Positions 29,485 through 38,180 of a stretch of DNA of 64,000 nt are shown piece after piece. The position numbers and the translations under genes are program-made. Position 1 is the stretch's first letter, and each line of letters opens with the position of its first letter. The stretch spans positions 868,001 to 932,000 of the forward strand of contig NZ_CP036515.1 in assembly GCF_004323635.1 (NCBI RefSeq), read 5' to 3'. Origin of the DNA: Lichenihabitans psoromatis (lineage in GTDB: Bacteria; Pseudomonadota; Alphaproteobacteria; Rhizobiales; Beijerinckiaceae). The notes under the pieces were generated by a model. That model ran no database searches and was not told the DNA's origin. It worked only from the letters and a program-made list of their open reading frames with translations.

Positions 29485-29931
29485 ATGTACACGATGCACG
29501 ACACGCCAGAACACAACAACGGCGGCGCGGCGGCCACACCGCACTTTCATGCGGTCGTCTGGCTAGATCACCACGACGCCAAGATCATTCACTTCAACTT
29601 GACCGCGTCGGACGAGGAGGTCGTCAAGCCCGGAGACATACCGCTCCACCTGCACATCAAGGCTGGCAGTGCGTCGGGAAAACATGGGACGTCGGAAAAG
29701 GGCTTTAACCGCGATATCGCGACCGCGATCGGAGGAGCGCAGGCGGTCCTCATCATCGGGCCTTCGACCGCGAAAACTGAGTTTATTCATCACCTGCGCA
29801 GACATGCGCCGCAGATCGCCGCCCATGTCGCTGCAGTGGAGACGTCGGCGCGGCTTACTGACCAACAGTTGCTTGCGGAGGGACGCCGCTTCTTCGTTGC
29901 AGCGGACCGGATGACCCCTCAAATCGTGTGA
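29485..29931 (+). CDS. baeRF-like protein (annotated as translational machinery protein)
   Basis: 148 residues from MYTMHDTPEHNNGG. The core HFHAVVWLDHHDAKIIHFN, the histidine-rich HLHIKAGS and VLIIGPSTAKTEFIHHL with a following helical hairpin match the short bacterial proteins related to domain 1 of archaeal/eukaryal release factor eRF1. They are frequent in stress islands of Bradyrhizobium-like bacteria next to UspA genes. The action on ribosomes is proposed from structure, not shown here. The start has CACACGGGGACGCC upstream, a weak ribosome site; an in-frame ATG is available at 29392. Confidence 0.78.
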   Translation: MYTMHDTPEHNNGGAAATPHFHAVVWLDHHDAKIIHFNLTASDEEVVKPGDIPLHLHIKAGSASGKHGTSEKGFNRDIATAIGGAQAVLIIGPSTAKTEFIHHLRRHAPQIAAHVAAVETSARLTDQQLLAEGRRFFVAADRMTPQIV

Positions 29932-30134
29932 TCGAGGAGCCATTGCTTTGGTCCGATCTCCACTTAGAAGAAGCACGCGATCGGGGTTTGCGTCGGGGTG
30001 AATTCAAGCCGCCGTCTCTGAGAGATCACAAGGGATTAATCGACTCTGGAGCTTTCAAAGTCGATCAGCCGCGAGGCAGAAACGCGGAGTGGGGCATCGC
30101 TGCTCTCCCCAAACATACCGGTCCAATCCGACGC

Positions 30135-30168
30135 GAGCAAATGCGCATAGTCGGAAGCCGAACTCGGC
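30135..30168 (+). repeat. Dispersed stress-island element, copy 9
   Basis: Plus strand GAGCAAATGCGCATAGTCGG followed by AAGCCGAACTCGG. On the minus strand this reads CCGACTATGCGCATTTGC, the consensus core. It lies about 130 bp upstream of the alcohol dehydrogenase gene. The surrounding 29932-30293 spacer has no gene and is otherwise featureless. Confidence 0.55.
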
Positions 30169-30293
30169 GTCTTGTAGCCACTCTTTCTGATGATCTGGCT
30201 GGCATCGACGAACCCGATCCTGAGCTAAATCCAGTAACGCGTCGGCGACCGACTGGCCGCCGTCCCGCACGCTTCACCAAGAACGGAGACATC

Positions 30294-31331
30294 ATGGCAT
30301 CGTACATGCAAGCGGCCGTTGTAGAGCGGTTCGGGAAACCCTTGGTATTTCAGGATGTTGTAGTGCCGACGGTCGGTCCCGGTCAGATCCTTGTCAAAAC
30401 TGAAGCCTGCGGAGTCTGCCACACCGACCTTCATGCGGCACAGGGCGATTGGCTACTGAAGCCCACTCTTCCGTTCATTCCCGGCCATGAGGGGATCGGC
30501 CGGGTCGTCGCTGTCGGAGCCGGCGTGACGATCGTCAAAGAGGGTGACCGGGTGGGCGTACCCTGGTTGTATTCGGCCTGCGGCCACTGCGAACATTGCC
30601 TGTCGGCTTGGGAGACGGTGTGCGGCGAGGCGCAGTTCGGGGGCTATACGAAGAACGGAGGTTTCGCCGAATACATTCTGGCCGACCCCGATTATGTCGC
30701 CCATATTCCGGATGGTCTCGCGCCCCGAGAGGCCGCGCCTCTGATCTGCGCCGGCGTTACCACTTACAAGGGCATCAAGGTGTCTCACGTCCGGCCGGGT
30801 GAGTGGATCGCGATTTCGGGCGCAGGAGGCCTCGGGCATTTGGCAATTCAGTACGCCAAAGCGATGGGGCTCCAGGTCTGCGCGATTGATATCGACGAAG
30901 GCAAGCTAGCCCACGCAAGGAGGCTCGGTGCGGATCTCGCGGTCAACGCCCAATCCGAAGGTGCCGTTGAAGCGGTTCGGAGGGGGACCAAAGGTGGCGC
31001 TCATGGCGTGCTCATTACCGCGCCGTCGCTCCGCGCCTTCAAGCAGGGAATCGGCATGGCCCGGAAGCGCGGCACCTGCGTCTTGGTCGGATTGCCGCCC
31101 GGAGACTTCCCGGTTCCGCTTTTCGACGTCGTGGCCAATTGCATTACGATCCGCGGCTCGTTTGTCGGGACACGCGAGGACATGGCAGAAGCGTTGGCCT
31201 TCGCAGCCGACGGCAAGGTTAAGGCTGATATCGAGGTGCAACCGCTTTCCGCCATCAATTCGGTTCTGGACCGGCTCGAGCGCGGCGACGTGCCATCCAG
31301 GGTGGTGCTGGACTTCGAAGCGGCGGGATAA
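30294..31331 (+). CDS. Zinc-dependent alcohol dehydrogenase, AdhP-like
   Basis: 345 residues from MASYMQAAVVERFGKPLVFQ, with CGGAGACATC as ribosome site. Catalytic zinc: CGVCHTDLHAAQGDW and GHEGIGRVVAVG. Structural zinc: CGHCEHCLSAWETVC. Rossmann: AISGAGGLGHLAIQYAKAMG. This is the ethanol/propanol-preferring NAD-dependent class. It is distinct from the shorter alcohol dehydrogenase at 20921-21904, which belongs to another branch. Location after UspA and the baeRF-like gene suggests a stress or low-oxygen role, as in other rhizobial islands. Confidence 0.93.
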   Translation: MASYMQAAVVERFGKPLVFQDVVVPTVGPGQILVKTEACGVCHTDLHAAQGDWLLKPTLPFIPGHEGIGRVVAVGAGVTIVKEGDRVGVPWLYSACGHCEHCLSAWETVCGEAQFGGYTKNGGFAEYILADPDYVAHIPDGLAPREAAPLICAGVTTYKGIKVSHVRPGEWIAISGAGGLGHLAIQYAKAMGLQVCAIDIDEGKLAHARRLGADLAVNAQSEGAVEAVRRGTKGGAHGVLITAPSLRAFKQGIGMARKRGTCVLVGLPPGDFPVPLFDVVANCITIRGSFVGTREDMAEALAFAADGKVKADIEVQPLSAINSVLDRLERGDVPSRVVLDFEAAG

Positions 31332-31973
31332 GCGGTGGTGGATCGGCGACATTGATGAAACTGCATGCCGGCGAGTCCGGATCGTTCTGGGATGACGCTC
31401 TAGTCGGTCGCGGCGGCTCCCAATCACGAACTTATCCACGTGAGCCGGCGGTCTTGGGTCGGCCTGATTTGGCGCTTCCTGTCTTCTTTCTAGGTATGGG
31501 TGTCTACATCTCGGCGCTCGGCTTGCACAAGCTGGTACCGGTGCAGACATCCATCTTAATGCAGTTCGCCCTGTAGACGCCGGTGTCATGTGGGCCGGCT
31601 GGCCCTTCTTCGCGCTCCTCTCTCCTCAGGGGATGTAGAGGTTGCCCGACTATCACGAACCGTTGTCTCGACCGCCACCGTTACAGCGAGGCTAGCGAGA
31701 TGGGTTGACCGACGCGTGAATCGCCTTTGCGGAACGACTAAGCGAAAATACGGAGCCCCGAACGCGTGGGCGTCGTCGTTGTTGTTGCAAAGCAGGCGCC
31801 GACGATGCCGAACTAATAGAGCTCTTGCTACTAACAAAATAGGTCTACCAAAGCGCCTATTGACTCAATCCCGTGCGGGACAAGATCGAAGCTACGTAGT
31901 CGCTTTCCACGGCATCGTCTCAGTCACTAAATTCACAAAGTTACTAATAGATGTCTCCTTAGAGAATTTTACT
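31332..31973. other. Gene-free region with A/T-rich right half
   Basis: A 74-codon plus frame at 31352-31576 ends in a hydrophobic stretch (FFLGMGVYISALGLHKLVPV) but has no good ribosome site or family match. From about 31800 the sequence becomes A/T-rich up to 32170. Dispersed-element copy 10 lies at 31714-31750. Confidence 0.4.
31714..31750 (-). repeat. Dispersed stress-island element, copy 10
   Basis: The plus strand contains CGTGAATCGCCTTTGCGG then AACGACTAAGCGAAAATAC, closely matching copies 1 and 2 over about 35 bp. No gene starts downstream in the usual orientation, so this copy may be orphaned by a rearrangement. Confidence 0.6.
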
Positions 31974-32162
31974 TTAACTGCGCATTATAAGCGGGCACTT
32001 TGCTGCAACAATATCATGAGACTCCTTAACTACTAGATTTTTTTTGCCCACAAACGTTATAATAGTGCTTTTATATTCATCATGTGAATTAGGTCGTAAA
32101 TAGATAATATTAGATGGATTGATATAAATCGGTATGTCGTTTTTGTCAGTTAACATGATCAT
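31974..32162 (-). CDS. Small FlbD-like/LytTR-like protein, A/T-rich gene
   Basis: 62 residues, MIMLTDKNDIPIYINPSNII at the start and KKNLVVKESHDIV near the end. The pattern of an N-terminal hydrophobic strand, INP, and a VVKES motif followed by a helix resembles FlbD, the small flagellar-operon protein, and short strand-rich regulators. AGGATATCAAA before the ATG is a good ribosome site. Codon use is strongly A/T-biased compared with all neighbours, suggesting acquisition from a low-GC donor or selection for a silenced region. No flagellar genes are near. Function is unknown. Confidence 0.55.
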   Translation of the reverse strand: MIMLTDKNDIPIYINPSNIIYLRPNSHDEYKSTIITFVGKKNLVVKESHDIVAAKCPLIMRS

Positions 32163-32206
32163 TTTGATATCCTATCAAGCTGCTCTCGCCGTGTTCTTCG
32201 TCGCCT

Positions 32207-32742
32207 TGGCCGGCCCCCACCGATTGGTACAGGGATGATGTTAGTTCATAACTGGCCTGAGCGCGAGAGCTGGAGTGGCTGGCGAAGCTGGTCCGGGTTG
32301 CGCAGCCGGCCACACCAAGGCTTCGGGTGATGGCGGCTTAAAGGCGAGTGTTCAGTGCGGGCGGATCGTGTTGTAGTGACGCCGCCAGCCCTCGATGATG
32401 ACCTTGACTTACGGGAGCGAGTAGAAGATCTCGCCGTTCAGAAGCTCATCGTGGAGCTTCGAGTTAAAGCTTTAGCAGTAGCCGTTTTCCCACGGACTTC
32501 CGGGCTCGATAGAGGCCGATCGTGCACCAACAGCGACGATCCATTCTCGAACCGACTTGGCGGCGAACTCCGGGCCATTGTTCAAGCGGATATGACCCGG
32601 AACGCCGCGCAGAATGAACAGATCCGACAGCACGTCGACGACGTCGGGGGCGTTCAGCTTGCGACTGACCGGGAACGCTAGGCATTTGCGCGTGAACTCG
32701 TCGATGATGTTCAGCATGCGGATCTTTCTTCCATTATGGGCG
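32207..32742 (-). mobile_element. Remnant of an IS407-type (IS3 family) element
   Basis: It begins with a decayed terminal repeat (TGGCCGGCCCCC, compare TGATCGGCCCCC of the intact copy at 42638) and covers the 3' two-thirds of orfB. The segment LNIIDEFTRKCLAFPVSRKL and GSPWENGY matches the intact transposase. The second catalytic Asp is changed (RLNNGPEF for RSDNGPEF) and frameshifts follow. The right end and orfA are gone. Confidence 0.88.
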
Positions 32743-32744
32743 GC

Positions 32745-33105
32745 GCCGGCCAGAGGCTCCGCGCAGCGAAGCTGTGTGGAGTGGCAGGCAGCGGGCCAGA
32801 CGCGCGATCACAAGACTGACCAGCGCACGCAAACGAGCGAGGCGCTTCATGTCGCTATGGCAGCCGACCCATGTGTCACGGCCGGGTGGCTGCTCCCCGA
32901 GATCGACCCGCTCGACGCTGGGGAGCGCATCCCCGAGCGGCCTTGGCAACACAGCCGCACCGACGCCCAGGACGCCTATCCGCCCCTGGACGTCACGGTT
33001 GTTGCTTCTCGATACGACATGCCCGCGGCAGGATCCGTTTGAGCCAGACGGCATCGGCCATACCCTCGAAGGCCGTGTCCATGGTGATCAGCGGCGTTCA
33101 TAGTC
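32745..33105 (-). pseudogene. C-terminal remnant of a LysR-family regulator
   Basis: Two frames combine to EGMADAVWLKRILPRA then VVSRSNNRDVQGRIGVLGVG, AAVLPRPLGDALPSVERVDL and DTWVGCHSDMKRLARLRAL, the effector-binding end of a LysR protein. A frameshift near 33020-33040 separates them, and the DNA-binding half is missing. The 3' end directly abuts the IS remnant, which may have been responsible for the damage. Confidence 0.75.
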
Positions 33106-33701
33106 TCCAAAAGGGAGGTCTAAGAATCGATAAAGTGTGGAAATCGGAAAAAATTGCGTAAATCAAAACTTTCGCAACGCTGCTCACGAGCAACGAAAAC
33201 AGCCACTTAGTCCATGCGGAAGTCACTTGCGTAAGTCGGCTTGCTCAGCGACTTCAACATGGCTTCATCAAGCTGAGCGACGCGGCACAGCTCGGTTGGT
33301 CGCCGGGTCAGAAGCTGACCCTTAGCGGAAGCTGGGAACGTCTGCTCGCGTGCAATATCCCGAGGCCGTGGCAAGGCGGGTTGTGGCCGTGAGTTGCCGC
33401 GGTGGGGAAGCTTGGGCGGATGTTCCCTGACAGCCTTGCTCTCCGCCCGCCTTTGGTCATTCATCTCTCAAGCTGAAAAGCGACAAGATTTTCGCCTGAA
33501 GGCGTTCCGGCGAAAAGCAGGCACCGATTCGAACGTGCTTGCTTGGCGAATGAGCAACAACGACTGTCGAAAGGCACCCGACCTGCACTGTCGTGCCCTT
33601 TCGAACCGATCGGCAAGTGATCTCTGACGCCGTCATCAGGTCACCGACGCCGCGCACCGCCTGCGAGCGTCATCCTGAGGTCGATTGGATGATCACGAGC
33701 A
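33106..33701. other. Gene-free region downstream of the GMC oxidoreductase gene
   Basis: Only short overlapping frames without family resemblance or ribosome sites. Probably debris around the IS remnant plus the transcript end of the operon to the right. Confidence 0.45.
33489..33516 (-). terminator. Possible hairpin terminator for the 33.7-41.4 kb operon
   Basis: TTTTCGCC and GGCGAAAA form 8-bp arms 12 nt apart, with T-rich flanks on the minus strand. It lies about 190 bp after the GMC gene stop. The long loop makes this a weak prediction. Confidence 0.3.
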
Positions 33702-35405
33702 TCAACCCAGATCATGTCTCATCATGTCGGCAATGCGTTCAGCCATCATGATGGTCGGCACGTTTGTGTTCGCGCAGGGAATAGACGGCATGAGCGATGC
33801 ATCGCAAACACGGAGGTTCTCAGTCCCATAGACCTGGGCCGCGCTGTCCGTGACCGCCAAAGGATCGTCCTTTGCGCCCATTCGGCAGGTGCAGGTCGGA
33901 TGCCAGGTGCCCCCGACATTGCGGCTCACGAAGTCGGTCAGAACTGCATCGTCATTCAACAAGGCCTCGATTGTTGCGCCTTGCGTGATGAATGCGCGGA
34001 CGAGAGCCGGGCGAAAGCCGGCACTCAGATCGAGGAGGCCCGAGAACAGGCCACGTTGGATTGCGCGGCTGCGGCCCGGCACCGCGATCCTTGCGACACG
34101 GGGTGAATAGCTCGTCGGAAAAACGGAGTTGCATAGCCCGCGCATCTCGGGCCGCATCAACGTTTCGGCTCCGAATCGAAGCGCCAACTTGAGCCGCTCC
34201 ATATCCCGCCAATCGGACAGCATGCGGAAATCGACATGCGGCTCGGCTCGCGGATCGGACGAGGCAAGCTGAACGAAGCCCTTCGAAAACGACTTGTTAA
34301 CCCAGAAGAAGACCGTGCCAAGTCGCCGGCCAATGCTGTGCCAGCCCGAGCGCGAGAGGATCGCACCATGCATATCGCCGTGCGGCGTGCCCTCAAGATC
34401 TGAGGAAAAGCGGACGATCGCCTGCTCGTGATGCTCGGCAGGATCGCGGAAACGGGCGGCCGGCTGCAGAAACGCCGACACCGCGATCGAGGGATGCTCC
34501 ATCAGATTTTGCCCGACACCCGGACGGTCGGCCACGACCGGAATCCCGAGTGCCGCAAGGTTTTCGGCGGGTCCTACGCCAGACCGCATCAGCAGGGCCG
34601 GCGTGTGGATTGCTCCTGACGAAACAACCACCATGTCGGCGACCATATGTTCGGCAGGGCCGCCGATCGTCGGGGCCAGCAGAGCGCCCGTGGCTCGGGT
34701 TCCCTCGAAGAGAATGCGCTCCGCGATCCTGTCGGTCAAAATGCAGAGATTGGGGCGTCGGCGCACGGCGTCTGTGAGGTAGCCGACGGACGTCGGAACT
34801 CGTTCCCCCGCTTCGCTCGCAACAAGCGCGGCGGCATAGACGCCGTCCTTCCACTCGCCATTCTGATCCGGCCGTGTAGGAAAACCGCGCTGGGCGAGTG
34901 CATCGGCGACGGCCGCCACAAAGGGAGACATCCGGTCCGGGGTGATCCGACGGACCGGAAGCGGTCCTTCCAGCCCGTGCAGAGGGCCGATGAAATCACA
35001 ATCCCGCTCGAGCTTGCGGAAATAAGGGAGGCAGGCCTCCCAATTCCAGCCCAAGGCGCCGAGCCGCTCCCATTCGTCATAGTCATTTGGAGAGCCGCGG
35101 TTGGCGAGCAGCGCATTGATGGCCGAACCCCCGCCGAGAATTCGGGCCTGCTCATATCGGCGGGTCGCTCTCGCAACGCTGTTGCTACGCGGCGATCCCA
35201 TAAAGGCCTGCAGGCTGTTCCAGATGTTGCGGGTGTCGAGATAGGCACGGCCGGCATATCGACTACGGATGTCGGCCGGCATGGTCTCGAGAGAGATGTC
35301 TCGCCCCGCTTCGACCAGCGTGACGCGGAACCGCGGGTCTTCCGTGAGGCGGGCCGCCAAAACGCAGCCGGCCGACCCGCCGCCCAGAATGAGCACGTGG
35401 GTCAA
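33702..35405 (-). CDS. GMC-family FAD oxidoreductase (choline/alcohol dehydrogenase-like)
   Basis: 567 residues starting THVLILGGGSAGCVLAARLT. The TTG start at 35405 overlaps the stop of the upstream permease (TTGA) and has GGAGGG in front. The FAD motif GGGSAG, the GMC signature ARILGGGSAINALLANRGSP and the C-terminal catalytic region GGTWHPTCTCRMG with the active-site His are all present. It oxidises an alcohol to an aldehyde; the substrate is unknown. As the last gene of an importer operon it should act on the imported compound or a breakdown product, perhaps an amino-alcohol. Confidence 0.9.
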   Translation of the reverse strand: MTHVLILGGGSAGCVLAARLTEDPRFRVTLVEAGRDISLETMPADIRSRYAGRAYLDTRNIWNSLQAFMGSPRSNSVARATRRYEQARILGGGSAINALLANRGSPNDYDEWERLGALGWNWEACLPYFRKLERDCDFIGPLHGLEGPLPVRRITPDRMSPFVAAVADALAQRGFPTRPDQNGEWKDGVYAAALVASEAGERVPTSVGYLTDAVRRRPNLCILTDRIAERILFEGTRATGALLAPTIGGPAEHMVADMVVVSSGAIHTPALLMRSGVGPAENLAALGIPVVADRPGVGQNLMEHPSIAVSAFLQPAARFRDPAEHHEQAIVRFSSDLEGTPHGDMHGAILSRSGWHSIGRRLGTVFFWVNKSFSKGFVQLASSDPRAEPHVDFRMLSDWRDMERLKLALRFGAETLMRPEMRGLCNSVFPTSYSPRVARIAVPGRSRAIQRGLFSGLLDLSAGFRPALVRAFITQGATIEALLNDDAVLTDFVSRNVGGTWHPTCTCRMGAKDDPLAVTDSAAQVYGTENLRVCDASLMPSIPCANTNVPTIMMAERIADMMRHDLG

Positions 35406-36196
35406 GGCTTCCCTCCGGCCTTTCGTGCACTGAGCCAAACAGTGAGCAACAACATCATGGAGGCCACTGTCAGCAAGGATGAGATGGACGCGATGGTCGG
35501 ATCGATCTCGTCTCGGAGAGCTGTAAACATCCGCTTCGTGAGAGGTTGGTTCGATCCTCCGGACACGAAGAGAGCCACGACCGTCTCATCCAGAGCCGAG
35601 ATGAAGGCGAAGAGTGCGCCGGTGACGACGCTTGGCCGGATTTGCGGAAGTGTAACGATAAAGAAGGCGCGCAAGCGGTTCATCCCGAGGCTGCGGGCAA
35701 CCATCTCTTGAGCGTGGTCGAATTGCCGGAAGCCCGCCGAAACCGCGGTGAGGACAAACGGGATACCGAGCATGATGTTGGCTAGTACCAGCCCGAGCCA
35801 CGTGGCCAGTAGCCCGAGCCGGGCATAGACGAAGAACACGCCCACGGCGACGATGACGATCGGTGTCACGAGTGGCAGGAGCAGGAGAGCTTCCGCCATT
35901 CGCCCGAGGCGGCCGGTCATATGGCTCAACGCATAGGCAGCGGCGGTTCCGAGCACGGTCGCGCAGAGCGCCGATGAGACCGCGACCGTAAGGCTGACCT
36001 TTGTGGACTGCATCCACGCGGCCGACTCGAGATAGCTCTCGTACCAGCGCAACGACAGGCTTGGGGGCGGAAAGGTCAGGAAGCGGGTACTCGAAAACGA
36101 CATCGGGACGATCACGAGCAGCGGCAAAATCAGGAATAACAGGATCAGGAGAACCGCTGCCCCGAGGAGAAGATGAAACGGGTTGAGGCGCGTCAT
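35402..36196 (-). CDS. ABC transporter permease, PotC-like
   Basis: 264 residues from MTRLNPFHLLLG, six predicted helices. The EAA loop is readable as EMVARSLGMNRLRAFFIVTL. The start overlaps the stop of the partner permease by 4 bp. It belongs to the spermidine/putrescine (CUT1-like, PotBCD) importer class and pairs with the gene at 36193-37071 to form the membrane channel. Substrates in this class include polyamines, opines and phosphonates, so it cannot be named more closely. Confidence 0.9.
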   Translation of the reverse strand: MTRLNPFHLLLGAAVLLILLFLILPLLVIVPMSFSSTRFLTFPPPSLSLRWYESYLESAAWMQSTKVSLTVAVSSALCATVLGTAAAYALSHMTGRLGRMAEALLLLPLVTPIVIVAVGVFFVYARLGLLATWLGLVLANIMLGIPFVLTAVSAGFRQFDHAQEMVARSLGMNRLRAFFIVTLPQIRPSVVTGALFAFISALDETVVALFVSGGSNQPLTKRMFTALRDEIDPTIASISSLLTVASMMLLLTVWLSARKAGGKP

Positions 36197-37071
36197 TTCG
36201 CACCGGCGACGCTTTTGAGCGGCACGGCCAATCGGCCGACCGCCAGGATCAGCATGACCGCGACGAGCAGGACGACGCTGATGGCGCTGGCGGCACCCCA
36301 CTGGTTGTAAAGTTCGATATTGCGGCTGATCAACATGGAGACCATGAGCGTGCGGCCTCCTCCAAGCAATTCCGGGGTGATGTAAAAGCCGAGGCAAAGC
36401 ACGAAGACCAGGACTGTTCCGGCCGCCACCCCCGGCATGGACAACGGGAGGAACACGCGAGCGAAGACGGTCGCGGGCCGTCCTCCAAGGCTCGCACCGG
36501 CGAGAAGCAGATCGCGTGGGATCTTCTGCATGGCGGCATAGAGCGGCAGCACCATGAAGGGGAGCAGGATGTGGATCATGCCGATGAGAACGCCGATTTC
36601 GTTATTGGCCAGACTCAAGGGTGTATCGATGAGGCCCATTCCCATGAGAAGCTTGTTCACGACGCCGGTGCGCTGCAGCAGCACCAACCAGCCGTAGGAG
36701 CGCACGAGCACGCTGGTCCAGAAGGGCACGACCACAAGCGCCAGCACCCCAAGGCTGAGCCATCGGGGCAAGACTGTGGCGGCGTAAGCGACAGGATAGC
36801 CGAGCAGCAAAGTCGTCACCGTGACCTCGACGCTCAACCGGAATGTCAGCAGGAAGCTTCGGCCATAAAGCGGCTCCGTGTAGAGACGGCGATAATTCTC
36901 AAAGGTGAAGCCGTTATCCCAGACGGATTGCCACGCGAGCCACAGCAGCGGAACAAGCAGCAGTCCGACGACGACGAGCAAAGCTGGCGCGAGCAGCAGG
37001 AACAGCATCATCTGCTCCTGCCCGCGACCGCGAGGGGACGAGGTGGAGGTTTGCGTCACGTTGGTCGCCAT
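36193..37071 (-). CDS. ABC transporter permease, PotB-like
   Basis: 292 residues, six predicted helices. VVVPFWTSVLVRSYGWLVLL is the conserved PotB-class segment, and the EAA loop reads LAGASLGGRPATVFARVFLP. The start MATNVTQTSTSS is 22 bp after the solute-binding gene. It forms a heterodimer with the next permease. Confidence 0.9.
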   Translation of the reverse strand: MATNVTQTSTSSPRGRGQEQMMLFLLLAPALLVVVGLLLVPLLWLAWQSVWDNGFTFENYRRLYTEPLYGRSFLLTFRLSVEVTVTTLLLGYPVAYAATVLPRWLSLGVLALVVVPFWTSVLVRSYGWLVLLQRTGVVNKLLMGMGLIDTPLSLANNEIGVLIGMIHILLPFMVLPLYAAMQKIPRDLLLAGASLGGRPATVFARVFLPLSMPGVAAGTVLVFVLCLGFYITPELLGGGRTLMVSMLISRNIELYNQWGAASAISVVLLVAVMLILAVGRLAVPLKSVAGAK

Positions 37072-37093
37072 AGCTCGGCCTCGTCCCGACGGA

Positions 37094-38149
37094 TCATTGT
37101 TGAACGAAGGTCGCCCAACGCTTGAGCGCGGCGTCGCCGGCTGGCGACGACCACCACGCGCTGGCGATCAAGGCTTGTTTGGCTGCGTTTTCGGGCGCGC
37201 TCGGGAGGGTCTTGGCCAGATCCGCAGGGATGATTCCAGTCTTGAAGGCTTGGGGATTGCCCGGACCATAGTTGATCGCAAGCGGAAGATGCGCCTGGAG
37301 CTTGGGGTCGATTGCCTCGTTCAGAAAGCGCACGGCTGTCTTCAGATGCGGTGCATTTTTCAGGATACAGAGGGATGTATTCTGCAACAGGCCCTGGTTG
37401 AAGGTGAATCCGATATCAGGATTATCTTTCATCACGGACGTGACGCGGCCGTTCCACGCCATTTCCATATCGACCTCGCCGTCGTGCAGAAGCTGGGCCG
37501 ATTGGCCGCCCGAGGTCCACCAGACCGTGATGTTTGGCTTGATCTCCTCTAGTTTTTTGAAGGCGCGATCGACGTCGAGCGGGTAAAGCTTGGAGGGCTC
37601 CACACCATCGGCCATAAGGGCCGCTTCGAGGGTCGCGAGCGGATGGTTCCGCAAAGCGCGTGTCCCGGGGAATGCTTTGACGTTCCAGAAATCGGCCCAG
37701 CTTTGGGGCGGGTGGCCGCCAAATTTTTTTGTGTTGTAGGTGAGAACGCTGGAATAGAACTCATAGGCGACCGAATAGGGCGTCTTATACGCCTCCGGCA
37801 TATTGGCCGCGTTGGGGATCTGACTAAAATCGAGTTTCTCGATCAGCCCCTGATCGCCGCCGCGGACACAATCCTCCGTCGGCGTATCGACGACGTCCCA
37901 CGTCGGAGCGCCTGTGGCGCCCTGTGTCTTAATAACCGGCCACGCATCCGGGCTGCTGTCCTGGTTGACTGTGATCCCAAGCGCCTTGGCGGCAGGATCG
38001 AGGATCGCCTTGGTCTGCGCCTCCTGGTAGGCGCCCCCCTGCGACACGAAAACGACCTGATCGGCCGCGGCCGCGAGCCCTGTCGTGGCCAGCAGCGCAA
38101 GAAGCGAGGCCGACAGTCTAACGTTTGACGATGCAAAACACCGGATCAT
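37094..38149 (-). CDS. Periplasmic solute-binding protein, PotD/PotF-like
   Basis: 351 residues from MIRCFASSNVRLSASLLALL. The signal peptide ends after GLAAAADQ (AAA-D cleavage). The mature part begins VVFVSQGGAYQEAQTKAILD, as in family 1/8 binding proteins for polyamine-like substrates. Downstream segments VWWTSGGQSAQLLHDGEVDM and EMAWNGRV form the second lobe. It captures the substrate in the periplasm for the PotB/PotC-like channel. The acidic residues that clamp polyamine amines in PotD cannot be confirmed by eye. It lies 31 bp after the amine-oxidase gene. Confidence 0.9.
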   Translation of the reverse strand: MIRCFASSNVRLSASLLALLATTGLAAAADQVVFVSQGGAYQEAQTKAILDPAAKALGITVNQDSSPDAWPVIKTQGATGAPTWDVVDTPTEDCVRGGDQGLIEKLDFSQIPNAANMPEAYKTPYSVAYEFYSSVLTYNTKKFGGHPPQSWADFWNVKAFPGTRALRNHPLATLEAALMADGVEPSKLYPLDVDRAFKKLEEIKPNITVWWTSGGQSAQLLHDGEVDMEMAWNGRVTSVMKDNPDIGFTFNQGLLQNTSLCILKNAPHLKTAVRFLNEAIDPKLQAHLPLAINYGPGNPQAFKTGIIPADLAKTLPSAPENAAKQALIASAWWSSPAGDAALKRWATFVQQ

Positions 38150-38180
38150 GCTGCTCTCCCTCGTTGATTGCGACGGCCGC

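Noticed and set aside
31352..31576. Possible 74-codon membrane protein after the alcohol dehydrogenase gene
   Set aside because: One hydrophobic stretch only; no ribosome site and a non-hydrophobic, unconserved N-terminal half.
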